Shown here: in pieces, positions 45,429-54,799 of the stretch
Numbering within the stretch: position 1 is the first letter of the stretch
Layout: each line of letters opens with the position of its first letter
DNA from: Truepera sp.
Lineage (GTDB): Bacteria; Deinococcota; Deinococci; Deinococcales; Trueperaceae
Direction: 5' to 3'
DNA: 64,000 nt
Assembly (NCBI GenBank): GCA_032027045.1
Contig: JAVSMU010000001.1
Span: 1,635,756 to 1,699,755 of the forward strand
The notes under the pieces: generated by a model
Databases searched by the model: none
What the model saw: only the letters and a program-made list of their open reading frames with translations
Told to the model about the DNA's origin: nothing
Translations under genes and position numbers: made by a program

Positions 45429-46442
45429 TCAGCCGACCCCCATGGCGGCGCGTACGCGCTGCATGGTGGCGCCTGCGATCTCGCGGGCGCGGTCGGCGCC
45501 CGTCGCGAGGAGTGCCTCCAGCTGGGCCCGGTCGTCCATGTACTCGTGGTAGCGGGCCTGGATGGGCCGGAGCGTCTCGACCACCACCTCCACCACCGCC
45601 TTCTTGAGGTGGCCGTAGCCGGCGCCGTCGAACTCGGCCTCGATCTCGGCCGGCGCCTTGCGCGTGAGCACCTGGTAGATCGAGAGGAGGTTCCGGACGC
45701 CCGGGGAGGCGTGCTCGAAGCGCAACTCGCGCCCCGAATCGGTGACGGCGCTCATGACGGCCTTCTTGATGGCTGCCGGGTCGTCCAGGAGGTTGATGGC
45801 GTGGCCGGGCCTATGCACGGCGATGCTCTTGGACATCTTCACGGTCGGCTCGTCGAGCCCCATGATGCGCGCGCCCACCTCGGGGATCTGCGCCTTGGGG
45901 ACCTTGAAGACCTCGCCGAAGAGGTTGTTGAAGCGCTGCGCCAAGTCACGCGTGAGCTCGATGTGCTGCACCTGGTCCTCACCCACCGGCACGAAGGCCG
46001 TGTCGTAAAGCAAGATGTCGGCCGCCATGAGCACGGGGTAGTCGAGTAGGCCGGTGCCGACGCTGTCGCGGCCCTCCGACTTCGACTTGAACTGCGTCAT
46101 GCGGTAGAGCCACCCGAGCGGCGTCACGCAGTTGAGGAGCCAGGTCAACTCGGTGTGCTCGCGCACCGCCGACTGCACGAACACCAGGTTGTTCTCGGGC
46201 TCGATCCCGACCGCGAAGTAAAGCGCCGCCACGCTGCGCACCTGCTCCTTGAGGCGGGCGGGCTCCACCTCTTCGGGCACGGTCAAGGCGTGCAGGTCTA
46301 CCACGCAGAAGATGCCGTCGCGCTCGTGCTGCTGCGCCACCCACTGCTGCAGGGCGCCAACGTACGTGCCCAGGTGGAGGGTTCCGGTGGGTTGCACGCC
46401 CGAGAAGACGCGCGCCTTGGCCACGGTGGTTGCTGGACTCAT
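45429..46442 (-). CDS. trpS: Tryptophanyl-tRNA synthetase
   Basis: TrpRS charges tRNA-Trp. The 337-residue class Ic synthetase has the HIGH-equivalent GTLHLGTYVGAL near residue 21, the KMSKS loop TVKMSKSIAVHRPGHAI near 202 and the typical DQVQHIELTRDLAQRFN. ATG 46442 is chosen because TATACT lies 8 nt upstream. TTG 46451, nine bases earlier, is possible but would overlap the promoter. Confidence 0.96.
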   Translation of the reverse strand: MSPATTVAKARVFSGVQPTGTLHLGTYVGALQQWVAQQHERDGIFCVVDLHALTVPEEVEPARLKEQVRSVAALYFAVGIEPENNLVFVQSAVREHTELTWLLNCVTPLGWLYRMTQFKSKSEGRDSVGTGLLDYPVLMAADILLYDTAFVPVGEDQVQHIELTRDLAQRFNNLFGEVFKVPKAQIPEVGARIMGLDEPTVKMSKSIAVHRPGHAINLLDDPAAIKKAVMSAVTDSGRELRFEHASPGVRNLLSIYQVLTRKAPAEIEAEFDGAGYGHLKKAVVEVVVETLRPIQARYHEYMDDRAQLEALLATGADRAREIAGATMQRVRAAMGVG

Positions 46443-46450
46443 AAGGGCCA

Positions 46451-46456
46451 AGTATA
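46451..46456 (-). promoter_or_regulatory. -10 box of trpS
   Basis: TATACT on the minus strand is 8 nt before ATG 46442. Confidence 0.5.
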
Positions 46457-46479
46457 CGGGTGCCCCTGCCGCCGGCGGT

Positions 46480-48090
46480 TCAGCGCAGCGGGATCACGCT
46501 CAGGCCGAGGGCCGGAAGCTCGAGGTTGCCGCCCTCGAGGACGCGCAGCGGGGCGCCCGTAACGAGGTCCGGGTAGCTTGCCATGCGCAGGTCGCCCGGC
46601 TCCCACTCCGCCGCCCGCGCCGACAAGTTGGCGAGCACCAGCAGTCGCTCGCCGCCGGGCGCGGTGCGCACCAGCGCCAGCACGGCCCTCGAGGAGCCGG
46701 TAGGCACCACGCTCCAGTCGCCAGAACGCAGGGCCTCGTGCGAGTTCCGCAGCGCGGCCAGGTGGCGGTAGTGGTTGAGGAGCGAGGCCGGGTCGGCGTC
46801 CTGTTCGGCCACGCTCACGCCCGGGATGCCGCGGCCAGGGTCGGTCCACGGCTGCGCCGTGCTGAACCCGAACAGGCCGTCCGCGTCCACCGCCTCCCAG
46901 CGCATGGGCGTCCGCTTCTCCACGTCGAACACGCCGGGGCCGTCGGGCATGCCGATCTCGTCACCGTAATAGACGAACGGCGTGCCCGGCAGCGTGAGCA
47001 AGAGTCCCGCGGCCAGCTTCAACCTGGCCTCGTCGCGGCGGGGGATCGAGAGCCTGGTCGCCAGCCGCGTCTGGTCGTGATTGTCGAGGAACGTGCCCCG
47101 GACCGCTCCCTCCGGATACAGCTTCCTCTCCTGCGCCAGGGTGTCGGCCAGGTCCGCCGCGCTGCGCGATTGCAGGGCGGAGAGCAGGACCTTCCAGAGG
47201 GGGTAGTCGAACGACATGTCGAGGTTGCCGGCCGTGTGATAGCGGACGATGGCTGGCATCTCCGTCCACGTCTCACCCACGAGGAACGCATGCGGCGCGA
47301 CCTCATGCACGTACGCCTCGAAGGCGCGCACCCACTCGTAGGTCTCTGGAGTGTTCGAGATCTGCCCGTCCGGGCCCTCGATGAGGTGCTGGATGGCGTC
47401 GATCCGAAAACCGTCCACCCCCAGCTCCAGCCAGTGGAGCGCGGCAGCCTGCAGCTCGGCGGTGACGGCGGGGTTGGCGAGGTTCAGGTCGGGCATGCGC
47501 TCCGAGAACAGCCCCAGGTAGCTGGTGCCGTCCGGAGCGAGGTGCCAGGCGTTGCCCCCCCTCGTGCCGCGCATCGGCGGGGGGTCCCGCTCGAAGCGGT
47601 AGTAAGCGCGGAAAGTCTCGTCACCGGCCAGCGCGGCGCGGAACCACGGGTGGGCGCTGGAGGTGTGGTTCGGAACGAAGTCCAGGATCACGCGGATGCC
47701 AAGCTCGTGGGCACGCTCGACGAGTTCCACCAGGTCGGCCTCGTCGCCGTATTCCGGGTTGACTCCCGTGTAGTCGGTGACGTCGTAGCCGTGGTAGCTG
47801 GGGCTCGGGTAGATGGGCATGAGCCACAGGCCGCCGACGCCTAGGCCGGAAAGGTACGGCAGGCGTTCGATGAGGCCCCGCAAGTCGCCGATGCCGTCGC
47901 CGTCCGAGTCCTGGAACGAGCGCACGAAAACCTCGTACCAGACGACCTCGCTCCAGTGCGGCGTGCCGGGCGGCAACGCGCTGGCCGCGTCCCGGGCGAG
48001 CGCGGGCTGGCCGGGGAGAACGAGTGTGAGCAGTGCCATCGTCAACAGCGCGCCCCCCAGTTTGAGTCCTGGGCGTGCGGCTCGGGTCAC
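46480..48090 (-). CDS. Secreted alpha-amylase-family glycoside hydrolase (GH13)
   Basis: This 536-residue GH13 enzyme acts on alpha-glucans or oligosaccharides outside the cytoplasm. A signal peptide (LGGALLTMALLTLVLPGQPALA) is followed by WYEVFVRSFQDSDGDGIGDL and VILDFVPNHTS. The nucleophile is in GFRIDAIQHL, the acid/base in FLVGETWTEM and the transition-state Asp in FLDNHDQTRL. A C-terminal all-beta domain ends the protein. GTG 48090 overlaps the M23 peptidase stop in GTGA, so the enzyme is translated by coupling. Confidence 0.92.
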   Translation of the reverse strand: MTRAARPGLKLGGALLTMALLTLVLPGQPALARDAASALPPGTPHWSEVVWYEVFVRSFQDSDGDGIGDLRGLIERLPYLSGLGVGGLWLMPIYPSPSYHGYDVTDYTGVNPEYGDEADLVELVERAHELGIRVILDFVPNHTSSAHPWFRAALAGDETFRAYYRFERDPPPMRGTRGGNAWHLAPDGTSYLGLFSERMPDLNLANPAVTAELQAAALHWLELGVDGFRIDAIQHLIEGPDGQISNTPETYEWVRAFEAYVHEVAPHAFLVGETWTEMPAIVRYHTAGNLDMSFDYPLWKVLLSALQSRSAADLADTLAQERKLYPEGAVRGTFLDNHDQTRLATRLSIPRRDEARLKLAAGLLLTLPGTPFVYYGDEIGMPDGPGVFDVEKRTPMRWEAVDADGLFGFSTAQPWTDPGRGIPGVSVAEQDADPASLLNHYRHLAALRNSHEALRSGDWSVVPTGSSRAVLALVRTAPGGERLLVLANLSARAAEWEPGDLRMASYPDLVTGAPLRVLEGGNLELPALGLSVIPLR

Positions 48091-49253
48091 GGGAACGTCT
48101 TGCCCACCCAGGCGAGCGGGTTGCTTGCCGCCTGCCTCACGCGCATCTCCCAGTGCAGGTGGGGTCCGGTCGAGAGGCCCGTGGTGCCCACGAGGCCGAT
48201 GACGTCGCCCTGCTTCACTTCCTGCCCGACTTCCGCCTTCACCTCGGACATGTGGAAGTAGTAACTCATCAGGCCGGCACCGTGGTCGATGGCGACCCAG
48301 CCGCCCTTGATGGGGTAGCGGCCGGCAACGACCACGACGCCGTCGTTGGTGGCGTGGATGGGCGTGCCCTGGGCGGTGGCCAGGTCCAGTCCGTAGTGAA
48401 ACGACACGGGACCGTCCTGAACGTACCGCCGCGCGTCGCCGAAGCCGCTCGTCGACACGCCGTCTATGGGCATGATGAACGGCTTGGTCCATAGCGGGCC
48501 CGGCCGCGCACCGGCCCACGCGGCGGCGGCGGTCTCGGCCTCCAACTCGCGGCCCTCGGGAGTGATCACGGCGAGGGTGGACGCCGAGAGCCTCAACTGC
48601 TCCACCTCGACCGGCAGCGCTTCCAGGAGGGTGGTGGTGCTCACGTCATAGGCGCGACCGAACTCGTCGGTCACGTGCAGCGCCAGGGTCAGGGCCTGCG
48701 GGTCCACGGTCATGGGGGTCGCGAGCATGCCGCGGTAGGCCGGGCCCGCCACCTCGCGCAGCGGCACGACCGCGCCGTCCGCCGTCAGCGTCACGGACGT
48801 GACGGCCGCGCTCAGCACCGGATCGGCGCCGGGGCCGGGGAGTCCGGTGATGGTCACTCCGAGCGGGTCGCCGGCCCTGACCTGGCCCGGCGCCGCTAGT
48901 GCCGGCTCGAAGGCCGGCACCCCTACTATGGACGCCTCCAGCACGGTCTCGTTTCCGGCCGCGTCCTTGGCGCTTAGGTGCGCCAGCTGCACGCCCGGAA
49001 CGGCGGGAACGTCGAAAGTCGCGTCCTGGTCGACCAGCGTGGTCGTCTCGCCGCCGTAATCGAGAACGTACGTTACGGGTTCGTCAGCGCTGACGAAGAG
49101 GCCGAGCGGGGCGCCGACCGCCAACCGGGTCGGGGGCTCGGAATACAGCTGTGGCGGCGTGGTGTCGCGCAGCGCCGCCGCCACCGTGAGCGTGACGAGG
49201 GCGAGGCCGAGTACCGCGAGGGCCACCAAGGCGTTCCGGCGTGCCCGCGGCAT
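48087..49253 (-). CDS. M23-family metalloendopeptidase (LytM-type), membrane-anchored
   Basis: This 388-residue protein has an N-terminal membrane segment (ALVALAVLGLALVTLTVAAAL), a long beta-rich extracytoplasmic region and a C-terminal M23 domain. The zinc site is seen in FHYGLDLATAQGTPIHA (His-x3-Asp) and GPHLHWEMRV (His-x-His). VAGRYPIKGGWVAIDHG and SYYFHMSEV belong to the same fold. M23 enzymes cleave peptidoglycan cross-bridges. It starts 1 nt inside the hpt stop (TGATG at 49251-49255) and ends overlapping the amylase. Confidence 0.92.
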   Translation of the reverse strand: MPRARRNALVALAVLGLALVTLTVAAALRDTTPPQLYSEPPTRLAVGAPLGLFVSADEPVTYVLDYGGETTTLVDQDATFDVPAVPGVQLAHLSAKDAAGNETVLEASIVGVPAFEPALAAPGQVRAGDPLGVTITGLPGPGADPVLSAAVTSVTLTADGAVVPLREVAGPAYRGMLATPMTVDPQALTLALHVTDEFGRAYDVSTTTLLEALPVEVEQLRLSASTLAVITPEGRELEAETAAAAWAGARPGPLWTKPFIMPIDGVSTSGFGDARRYVQDGPVSFHYGLDLATAQGTPIHATNDGVVVVAGRYPIKGGWVAIDHGAGLMSYYFHMSEVKAEVGQEVKQGDVIGLVGTTGLSTGPHLHWEMRVRQAASNPLAWVGKTFP

Positions 49254-49792
49254 CAGGTCCCTTGGCTCGTGACGAACGGCAGGTTACGCAGGCGGTGGTC
49301 GACGTCGAGGCCGAAGCCGTAGACGAAGGCATCGTCGATGGTGAAGCCGACGTAATCGATGGGCACTTCCACCTTGCGCCGCGAGGGCTTGCTCAGCAGC
49401 GTGGCGACCTTCACCGACCGGGGCGCCCGCCCATGCAGGTAAGAAAGGAGGTACTGCATGGTCAGGCCCGTGTCGACGATGTCCTCCACCAACACCACGC
49501 TCCGGCCCTTGAGGCTCTGCTCGAGGTCCTTCACCAAGCGCACCTCGCCGCTGGACTCGGTGCGCGACCCGTAGCTGGAGACCGACAGGAAGTCGAGCGT
49601 CAAGGGTCGGTCGATGGCCCTGACGAGATCCGCCATGAAGATGAACGCGCCGTTCAGCACGCAGATCAGGTGAAGGTCCGCCCCTTCGTGGTCGGCGGCG
49701 ATCTGTTGGCCCATCTCAGCCACGCGTGCGGCTATCGCGCCTGCACTTATCTGCACCGCGCCCGTGCCCGGGTGGAAGATGCCGCTCGTCAC
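49253..49792 (-). CDS. hpt: Hypoxanthine phosphoribosyltransferase
   Basis: Hpt salvages hypoxanthine and guanine with PRPP. The 179-residue protein has the PRPP loop VVLVEDIVDTGLTMQYLL near residue 98 and LICVLNGAFIFMADLVRAI near 40. VDYVGFTIDDAFVYGFGLDVD completes the fold (IDYVGFTIDD in this sequence). GTG 49792 with AGGAC upstream gives the usual length; a longer frame to 49906 overlaps the pseudouridine synthase and is rejected. It heads the hpt-M23-amylase unit. Confidence 0.92.
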   Translation of the reverse strand: MTSGIFHPGTGAVQISAGAIAARVAEMGQQIAADHEGADLHLICVLNGAFIFMADLVRAIDRPLTLDFLSVSSYGSRTESSGEVRLVKDLEQSLKGRSVVLVEDIVDTGLTMQYLLSYLHGRAPRSVKVATLLSKPSRRKVEVPIDYVGFTIDDAFVYGFGLDVDHRLRNLPFVTSQGT

Positions 49793-49877
49793 TCGAGGTC
49801 CTGGTTCACTTGACTGCACCGTTGGCAACGCTCCTGCTGCGGCGATAACCGGTACCCGACTGTCCGGGCCGTGGCTC

Positions 49878-50732
49878 TCAGCTCCGCTCGTCGGGATTAT
49901 ACCCAAGCGCGCGCAGCTCCTTGGGCGTCAACTCCCGGAAGCCCCCTACCGCCAGATCGCCCAGCTTCAGACCGCCCGCACGCACACGAACCAGCCTCTC
50001 GACCGAGTAACCGAGCGCCTTGAAGAGCCGCCTGACCTCGCGCTTGCGACCTTCGGTCAATACCACGTAAGCGCCACCTGGAGCGGGCCTGGCGCTCTTG
50101 GCGGCGGCGTGGCCGTCTTCGAGTTCCACCCCGCCTAAGAGTCGCTTCAGGGCGGCCGGGTCCACCCGACCCTGCTTGGTCCAGACGCGGTACTCCTTCT
50201 CCAGCTCGTAACGCGGATGGGTGAGCTTGAGCGTGAGGTCGCCATCGGTGGTGAGGACCAGCAGCCCTTCGGACTCGCGGTCCAGGCGGCCCACCGAGTG
50301 CAGCCCGGGGGTCGGGGGCAGGAGGTCGAAGACCGTGGCCCGGCCCCGCTCGTCTCGCGCCGTCGTCACGTAGCCCGCCGGCTTGTTGAGGACGTAGGTC
50401 ACGTGGTCGTCGCTCACGTGCAACTGCTTGCCGTCTACACGTACGTCGTCGCCGGGCAGGGCGCGGTCGCCCAGCTCCGCCACGCGGCCGTTGATCTTGA
50501 CGCGGCGGGCCGTGATGAGTTCCTCGGCCTTGCGGCGGCTCGCCACGCCGGCCCGCGCGATCAAGCGCTGGACGCGCTCGCCCGCTAGGGGGCTCGAGGG
50601 CGCCGCGGGCCGCTGCCGGCGCCCGGCCCCGGCACCTTCCTCGGAGGCCCCGGTGGTGGTCCCCTTGCGCTTGGTCCGCTGTGTTGGTTTGCTCGTGGGA
50701 GGCCCCCGTCGCGGCGGCCGCTTCGCGCTCAT
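49878..50732 (-). CDS. Pseudouridine synthase, RsuA/RluB family
   Basis: This rRNA pseudouridine synthase of 284 residues has a basic disordered N-terminus (~50 residues, KRPPRRGPPTS), an S4 domain (ERVQRLIARAGVASRRKAEELI) and the catalytic motif GRLDRESEGLLVLTTDGDL near residue 143 (catalytic Asp in GRLDxxxxGL). A C-terminal EGRKREVRRLFKALGY follows. RluB and RluF are not separable by eye. ATG 50732 sits 8 nt after TATCAT. It is 85 bp upstream of hpt. Confidence 0.92.
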   Translation of the reverse strand: MSAKRPPRRGPPTSKPTQRTKRKGTTTGASEEGAGAGRRQRPAAPSSPLAGERVQRLIARAGVASRRKAEELITARRVKINGRVAELGDRALPGDDVRVDGKQLHVSDDHVTYVLNKPAGYVTTARDERGRATVFDLLPPTPGLHSVGRLDRESEGLLVLTTDGDLTLKLTHPRYELEKEYRVWTKQGRVDPAALKRLLGGVELEDGHAAAKSARPAPGGAYVVLTEGRKREVRRLFKALGYSVERLVRVRAGGLKLGDLAVGGFRELTPKELRALGYNPDERS

Positions 50733-50740
50733 GCAGGCCC

Positions 50741-50746
50741 ATGATA
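50741..50746 (-). promoter_or_regulatory. -10 box of the pseudouridine synthase gene
   Basis: TATCAT on the minus strand is 8 nt before ATG 50732. Confidence 0.5.
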
Positions 50747-50794
50747 AGGGAAGGGCGCAACGCCCCGCGTGCCCTCGCGCCACCACGGCGCGGG

Positions 50795-50800
50795 TAGCAT
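50795..50800 (+). promoter_or_regulatory. -10 box of the thioesterase gene, leaderless type
   Basis: TAGCAT is followed by 5 nt and ATG 50806. Confidence 0.5.
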
Positions 50801-50805
50801 GGGGC

Positions 50806-51261
50806 ATGTCGGATTCCGTGAGTGCCCTCGACTCTACGCTGCGCTCCATCATCGAGGACGTCATCCCTTTCAACCGCCACCTGGGCGTGAAGGTCGAGGA
50901 GATCGACCGGGCCGGCAACCGCGTGAGCCTGGCGATGCCGGTGCAGGACGCGCACATCGGTAACGTGGTGAGGCGCATGCCGCATGGCGGGGTGGTGGCC
51001 GCCCTCGTCGACGCCGCCGCCGGGGCCGCCGCGGCCCTCACCCTCGACGACCTCTCCCGGGCGCCCAGCGTCGCGACCATCGACATGCGGGTGGATTTCG
51101 TGAGGCCCGGGCGAGGCGCCTCGCTCAGGGCCGACGCCGAGGTCATGCGCAGCGGCCGCAGCGTGATCGTCGTGCGCACGGAAGTGTTCGACGACGACGG
51201 CACGCTGCTGGCTCTGGGCTCGAGCGCGTTCACCGTCGAGCGCGGCGGCCGCGCCGAGTGA
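50806..51261 (+). CDS. PaaI-family hotdog thioesterase
   Basis: This 151-residue protein has a single hotdog fold with the PaaI signature MPHGGVVAALVDAAAGAAA near residue 57 and the central TIDMRVDFVRPGRGASLRADAEV. Family members hydrolyse acyl-CoA thioesters, often aryl-acetyl-CoA. The specificity is unknown. The start ATG 50806 follows TAGCAT by 5 nt; a much longer in-frame extension (to 50428) is antisense to the pseudouridine synthase and rejected. The aminopeptidase gene follows 13 bp later. Confidence 0.9.
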   Translation: MSDSVSALDSTLRSIIEDVIPFNRHLGVKVEEIDRAGNRVSLAMPVQDAHIGNVVRRMPHGGVVAALVDAAAGAAAALTLDDLSRAPSVATIDMRVDFVRPGRGASLRADAEVMRSGRSVIVVRTEVFDDDGTLLALGSSAFTVERGGRAE

Positions 51262-51267
51262 TAGCGT
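51262..51267 (+). promoter_or_regulatory. -10 box of the aminopeptidase gene, leaderless type
   Basis: TAGCGT directly follows the thioesterase stop and ends 7 nt before ATG 51275. Confidence 0.5.
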
Positions 51268-51274
51268 TCCAGGC

Positions 51275-52363
51275 ATGATCCACCCCATGAGCGACCGGTA
51301 CGCCAAGCTGCTGGTCGAGTACTGCCTGAACGTACAGCCGGGGGACGACGTCTTGCTCCAGGTAGAGACCGGCGCGCTGTCGCTGGCGCGGGCACTCACC
51401 CGCCGCGTGCTCGCGGCGGGCGCCGAGCCCCACCTGCGGCTCGCGTACCCCGAGCTGGCGGCCGACATCATGGAGCTGGCCTCGGACGCGCTGCTCGCGT
51501 CTCCACCGCAGGTGCAGCTCGAGGAGATAAGGCGTATGGACGGCTACGTGCGGGTATCGGCCCCGTCCAACTCGCACCACCTTCAAGGCGTCGACTCGAG
51601 CCGCGTGACGGCGTGGAGCAAGCGCATGCAGGACGTGACCCGCCACCGCGTGGCGAGTACACGCTGGGTCGGAACGCTATATCCGACCAGCGCGGCCGCG
51701 CAGTCCGCCGGCATGAGCACGGACGCCTACGAGAAGTTCGTGTTCGGCGCCATGTTCCTCCACGACCCCGACCCCGCCCAGCGCTGGCGCGAGCTGGGTG
51801 CGGCGCAGCAGCGCTGGGTCGACCGCCTCGAGCGCGCCGGCGAGGTGAGGATCGAGGGGCCCGGCACCGACCTGCGCTTAAGCGTCGCGGGCCGCAAGTG
51901 GGTCAACTCGGACGGCAAACGCAACATGCCTTCGGGCGAGGTGTTCACCGGGCCCATCGAGGATTCCGCCGAGGGCACGATCCACTTCGCCATCCCATCG
52001 AGCGTGGCGGGCACGGTGGTCGAAGGCGTAACGCTGCGCTTCGAGGCAGGCAAGGTGGTCGAGGCCACGGCCCGCCAGGGTCAGGCGGTGCTCGACGCGC
52101 AGCTGAACACCGACCCCGGCGCGAGGTTCCTGGGCGAGCTTGGCATAGGCACCAACCCGCACATCACGTTCCCCACGCTACAGACTCTCTTCGACGAGAA
52201 GATCCTCGGCACCATCCACCTCGCCCTCGGATCCTCGTACGCGGAAACGGGCGGGGTGAACAGGAGTGGCGTCCATTGGGACCTCGTCTGCGACCTCCGC
52301 TCAGAGGGCAGCGTCGCGCTCGACGGCGAGCCGTTCCTGGCGGGCGGCAAGCTGGTCGGTTGA
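51275..52363 (+). CDS. M29-family (thermophilic) aminopeptidase
   Basis: This 362-residue metallo-aminopeptidase of family M29 (AmpT/AmpS) removes N-terminal residues in the cytosol. Motifs are YCLNVQPGDDVLLQ near residue 14, NMPSGEVFTGPIEDSAEGT near 218 (Glu ligand) and HLALGSSYAETGGVNRSGVHWDLVCDL near 311-337 (His, Tyr, His-x-Asp ligands). The protein is slightly shorter than classic M29 members (~400). The start is ATG 51275, with MSDRY at 51287 as an alternative. It is in line with the thioesterase but has its own TAGCGT box. Confidence 0.92.
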   Translation: MIHPMSDRYAKLLVEYCLNVQPGDDVLLQVETGALSLARALTRRVLAAGAEPHLRLAYPELAADIMELASDALLASPPQVQLEEIRRMDGYVRVSAPSNSHHLQGVDSSRVTAWSKRMQDVTRHRVASTRWVGTLYPTSAAAQSAGMSTDAYEKFVFGAMFLHDPDPAQRWRELGAAQQRWVDRLERAGEVRIEGPGTDLRLSVAGRKWVNSDGKRNMPSGEVFTGPIEDSAEGTIHFAIPSSVAGTVVEGVTLRFEAGKVVEATARQGQAVLDAQLNTDPGARFLGELGIGTNPHITFPTLQTLFDEKILGTIHLALGSSYAETGGVNRSGVHWDLVCDLRSEGSVALDGEPFLAGGKLVG

Positions 52364-52388
52364 GCGTGCCGATTGCCCCATGGGGCAC

Positions 52389-52417
52389 TTGCGCGACCGG
52401 CCGGGGCTGGGTATCCT
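52389..52417 (+). promoter_or_regulatory. tRNA-Leu promoter
   Basis: TTGCGC (52389-52394), 17 nt, then TATCCT (52412-52417), 19 nt before the mature tRNA 5' end. The -35 matches only its TTG part. Confidence 0.5.
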
Positions 52418-52436
52418 TCTAGACCGCTGAGCGCGT

Positions 52437-52523
52437 GCCGAAGTGGCGGAATCGGTAGACGCGCACGATTCAGGGTCGTGTGTCCGTGAGGACGTGTGGG
52501 TTCAAGTCCCACCTTCGGCACCA
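52437..52523 (+). tRNA. tRNA-Leu (anticodon CAG)
   Basis: The 87-nt gene with acceptor GCCGAAG/CTTCGGC, D-arm, anticodon stem CACGA/TCGTG and loop TTCAGGG gives anticodon CAG for CUG codons. It has a long variable arm as expected for leucine, the TTCAAGT T-loop and an encoded CCA end. A strong hairpin follows at 52548-52576. Confidence 0.96.
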
Positions 52524-52547
52524 GAGCGCGCGCTGCGGCGAACCAGA

Positions 52548-52576
52548 GGGGCCCCGGAGAAACCGTCCGGGGCCCC
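52548..52576 (+). terminator. Hairpin terminator after tRNA-Leu
   Basis: GGGGCCCCGGA and TCCGGGGCCCC form a perfect 11-bp stem with a 7-nt loop followed by TTCG. The stem could also end glyS transcription from the other strand. Confidence 0.7.
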
Positions 52577-52630
52577 TTCGACTGCCGCGAACGCCCGCCA
52601 GCGCGCCCTAGCTAGGTCCTTTTGCGCGTC

Positions 52631-54799
52631 CTAGGAACCCGCGAGTTGCTCGAGGTCGCCGAGTTGGCGGAGCAGGCGCACTACCTCGCTCAGGAGCGCC
52701 AGGCGGTTTCGGCGCACGTCCGGGTCGTCGGCCATCACGAGCACGCCGTCGAGGAAGTCGTCGAGCGGCGCCTTGATGCCTATCAGGGCCTGCAGCGCGT
52801 CGGCCACGCCCGTCAGCTGGCGTGGGGCGGGGTCCCTCAGGTCCCAGCCGGGCAGCTGGCCCTTGGCGGCGGCCAGCAGTTCGTCGGCGCCGCGCTGCGC
52901 GGCGGGTAACGCCGCCAGGAGCGGCGCTTCTTGCGGCTCGGTGAACAGCGCCGGCTTGACGGCGGCGCCCAACTTGTGCTCCGGGTGGTCGAAGGCGTGC
53001 GCGTCGACTGGCACGGCCTCGCCCTTCGCGAGGTTGGCTGCGCGCTTGTAAAGCGCCATCAGGGCGGGCATCTCTTCGAGGTCCATGAGCGCCTTGAGTA
53101 GCTCCACCCTGCGGGCGGCGCCTATGACCGTCACCGAGCCCTGGATGGCGGCGCGGACCACGTTGACGGGGGCGCCGTTGTCGAGCAGGAGCGACGCCAC
53201 CCGGTCCCAGACGAACTCCACTACCGCCTGCTGCACGTCGGTGGAGGCGGTCACCGGGCCGGCCGCGTAGGCGGCGGAGCCCGCCTCCACCAGGGTCGTC
53301 AGGCGCAACGGCCAGCCGCGAGCGTTCAGCACCCGCGCCACCGCCAGGCCGTCGCGGCGCAGAGCGAACGGGTCGGCCGACCCGCTCGGGCGCTTACCCA
53401 GTGCGAAGAAGCCGATCAGCTTGTCGACCCTGTCGGCCAGGGCCAGCACGGCGCCCGCGGCGGTGGCGGGTACGTCGTCCTCGTGCGTCCTGGGGCTCAC
53501 GCCGCCCAGGAGCGCTTCGGCGGTCGCGGCCGGGAGCCCCTCGGCGAGGGCGTAGGCGCGCGCCATCACCCCCTCGAGCTCCGGGAACTCGAAGATCATC
53601 TCGGTCGCCAGGTCGGCGCGGAAGATGGGCAGGGCCTGCGTTGCGGCGTAGGCCTCCTTCTGCTCGAGGTCGAGGGCGTCGAGCAGCTGGCCGACGGTCT
53701 CGCCCACGCGGGCGGTCTTGTCGGCCATGCTGCCGAGTTCCTGCTGGAAGGCGATCCCGCTGAGGCCCCAGGCGTGCTGCGACAGGCTCTTGCGCCGGTC
53801 GGAGGTCCAGAAGAAACGGGCGTCGTAGAGGCGCCCCGCGAGCACCTGCTCGTAGCCTTGCCGCACCACGGCCACGTCGGGCACGGAGGTGTTGGAGACG
53901 CCCACGAAGGCGGCCGCCAGGCGCCCGGAGGCGTCGCGCGTGGGGAAGAAGCGCTGGTGCTTGATCATCACCGTTGCCAGCACCTCCTCGGGCAGTTGCA
54001 GGTAGCCGCTCGCGAAGCTCCCCAGTACCGCGAACGGGCTCTCGACCAGGTCGGTCACCTCGTCGAGCAGCGCGTCGTCCTCGGTGACGCTCAGGCCCTG
54101 CTCGTCGGCGGCCGCCTGCACCGCCAGCCAGGTGGCTTCGCGGCGCGCCGCGCGGTCGGCCATGACGAAGCGTTCCGCAAGCGCGGGCGCGTAATCGGCG
54201 GCGCTCTTCACCCCGAACTCGCCTTCCGCCATGAAGCGGTGGCCACGAGTGATTGCGCCGGCCCGGACGCCGGCCGCTGCCACCGGAATGACCTCGTCGC
54301 CGAGGAGCGCCAGCAGCCAGGCCACCGGCCGGATGAACGGGGTCGGCTCGTCGCCCCAGCGCATCTTCCGTGGCGCCGGGAGGTCCTTGACCACGCCGGC
54401 GAGAAGTTCAGGTAGAACGGCCGCGGCGGCCTCTCCCCCGACCGTTACGTGGGCGTAGACGTACTCGCCCTTCTCATCCTTCCGAAGCTCCAACGCCCCC
54501 TGGTCGACACCGTTCTTGGCTGCGAAGGCCAGGGCCGCCTTCGTGGGGGCCCCAGATTCGTCGAAGGCCACGCTCGCCGGCGGCCCACGTCGCTCCACCG
54601 TGCGCTTGGGGGTGGAGGCCGGTAGGCCCCTCGCCCATACGGCCAGCCTGCGGGGGGTGGCGTAGCCCGAGGCGCCGGTGGGCGCGAGTTCGGCGGCGGC
54701 AAGGCGCTGCGTCAGTAACACCACCAGCGCTTCGCCGCCCGACTTCACGTACCAGCTGGGTAGCTCCTCCGTGCCGATCTCGAACAACAGGTCAGCCAC
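52631..54799 (-). CDS. glyS: Glycyl-tRNA synthetase beta subunit
   Basis: The beta subunit of the alpha2beta2 bacterial GlyRS binds and charges tRNA-Gly with the alpha subunit. The 722 residues begin [17 protein letters not shown], the family N-terminus. They contain [37 protein letters not shown] and an HD-like/anticodon-binding C-terminus ([21 protein letters not shown]). The start overlaps the glyQ end by 8 bp, so the subunits are translated together. Confidence 0.96.
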   Translation of the reverse strand: MADLLFEIGTEELPSWYVKSGGEALVVLLTQRLAAAELAPTGASGYATPRRLAVWARGLPASTPKRTVERRGPPASVAFDESGAPTKAALAFAAKNGVDQGALELRKDEKGEYVYAHVTVGGEAAAAVLPELLAGVVKDLPAPRKMRWGDEPTPFIRPVAWLLALLGDEVIPVAAAGVRAGAITRGHRFMAEGEFGVKSAADYAPALAERFVMADRAARREATWLAVQAAADEQGLSVTEDDALLDEVTDLVESPFAVLGSFASGYLQLPEEVLATVMIKHQRFFPTRDASGRLAAAFVGVSNTSVPDVAVVRQGYEQVLAGRLYDARFFWTSDRRKSLSQHAWGLSGIAFQQELGSMADKTARVGETVGQLLDALDLEQKEAYAATQALPIFRADLATEMIFEFPELEGVMARAYALAEGLPAATAEALLGGVSPRTHEDDVPATAAGAVLALADRVDKLIGFFALGKRPSGSADPFALRRDGLAVARVLNARGWPLRLTTLVEAGSAAYAAGPVTASTDVQQAVVEFVWDRVASLLLDNGAPVNVVRAAIQGSVTVIGAARRVELLKALMDLEEMPALMALYKRAANLAKGEAVPVDAHAFDHPEHKLGAAVKPALFTEPQEAPLLAALPAAQRGADELLAAAKGQLPGWDLRDPAPRQLTGVADALQALIGIKAPLDDFLDGVLVMADDPDVRRNRLALLSEVVRLLRQLGDLEQLAGS

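Noticed and set aside
46249-47844. Plus-strand frame of 531 codons
   Set aside because: It is antisense to trpS and the GH13 amylase, both with full catalytic motifs.
49793-49906. N-terminal extension of hpt
   Set aside because: It overlaps the end of the pseudouridine synthase and makes the enzyme too long. GTG 49792 gives the normal length.
50428-50805. N-terminal extension of the thioesterase
   Set aside because: It is antisense to the pseudouridine synthase, and the hotdog domain starts after ATG 50806.
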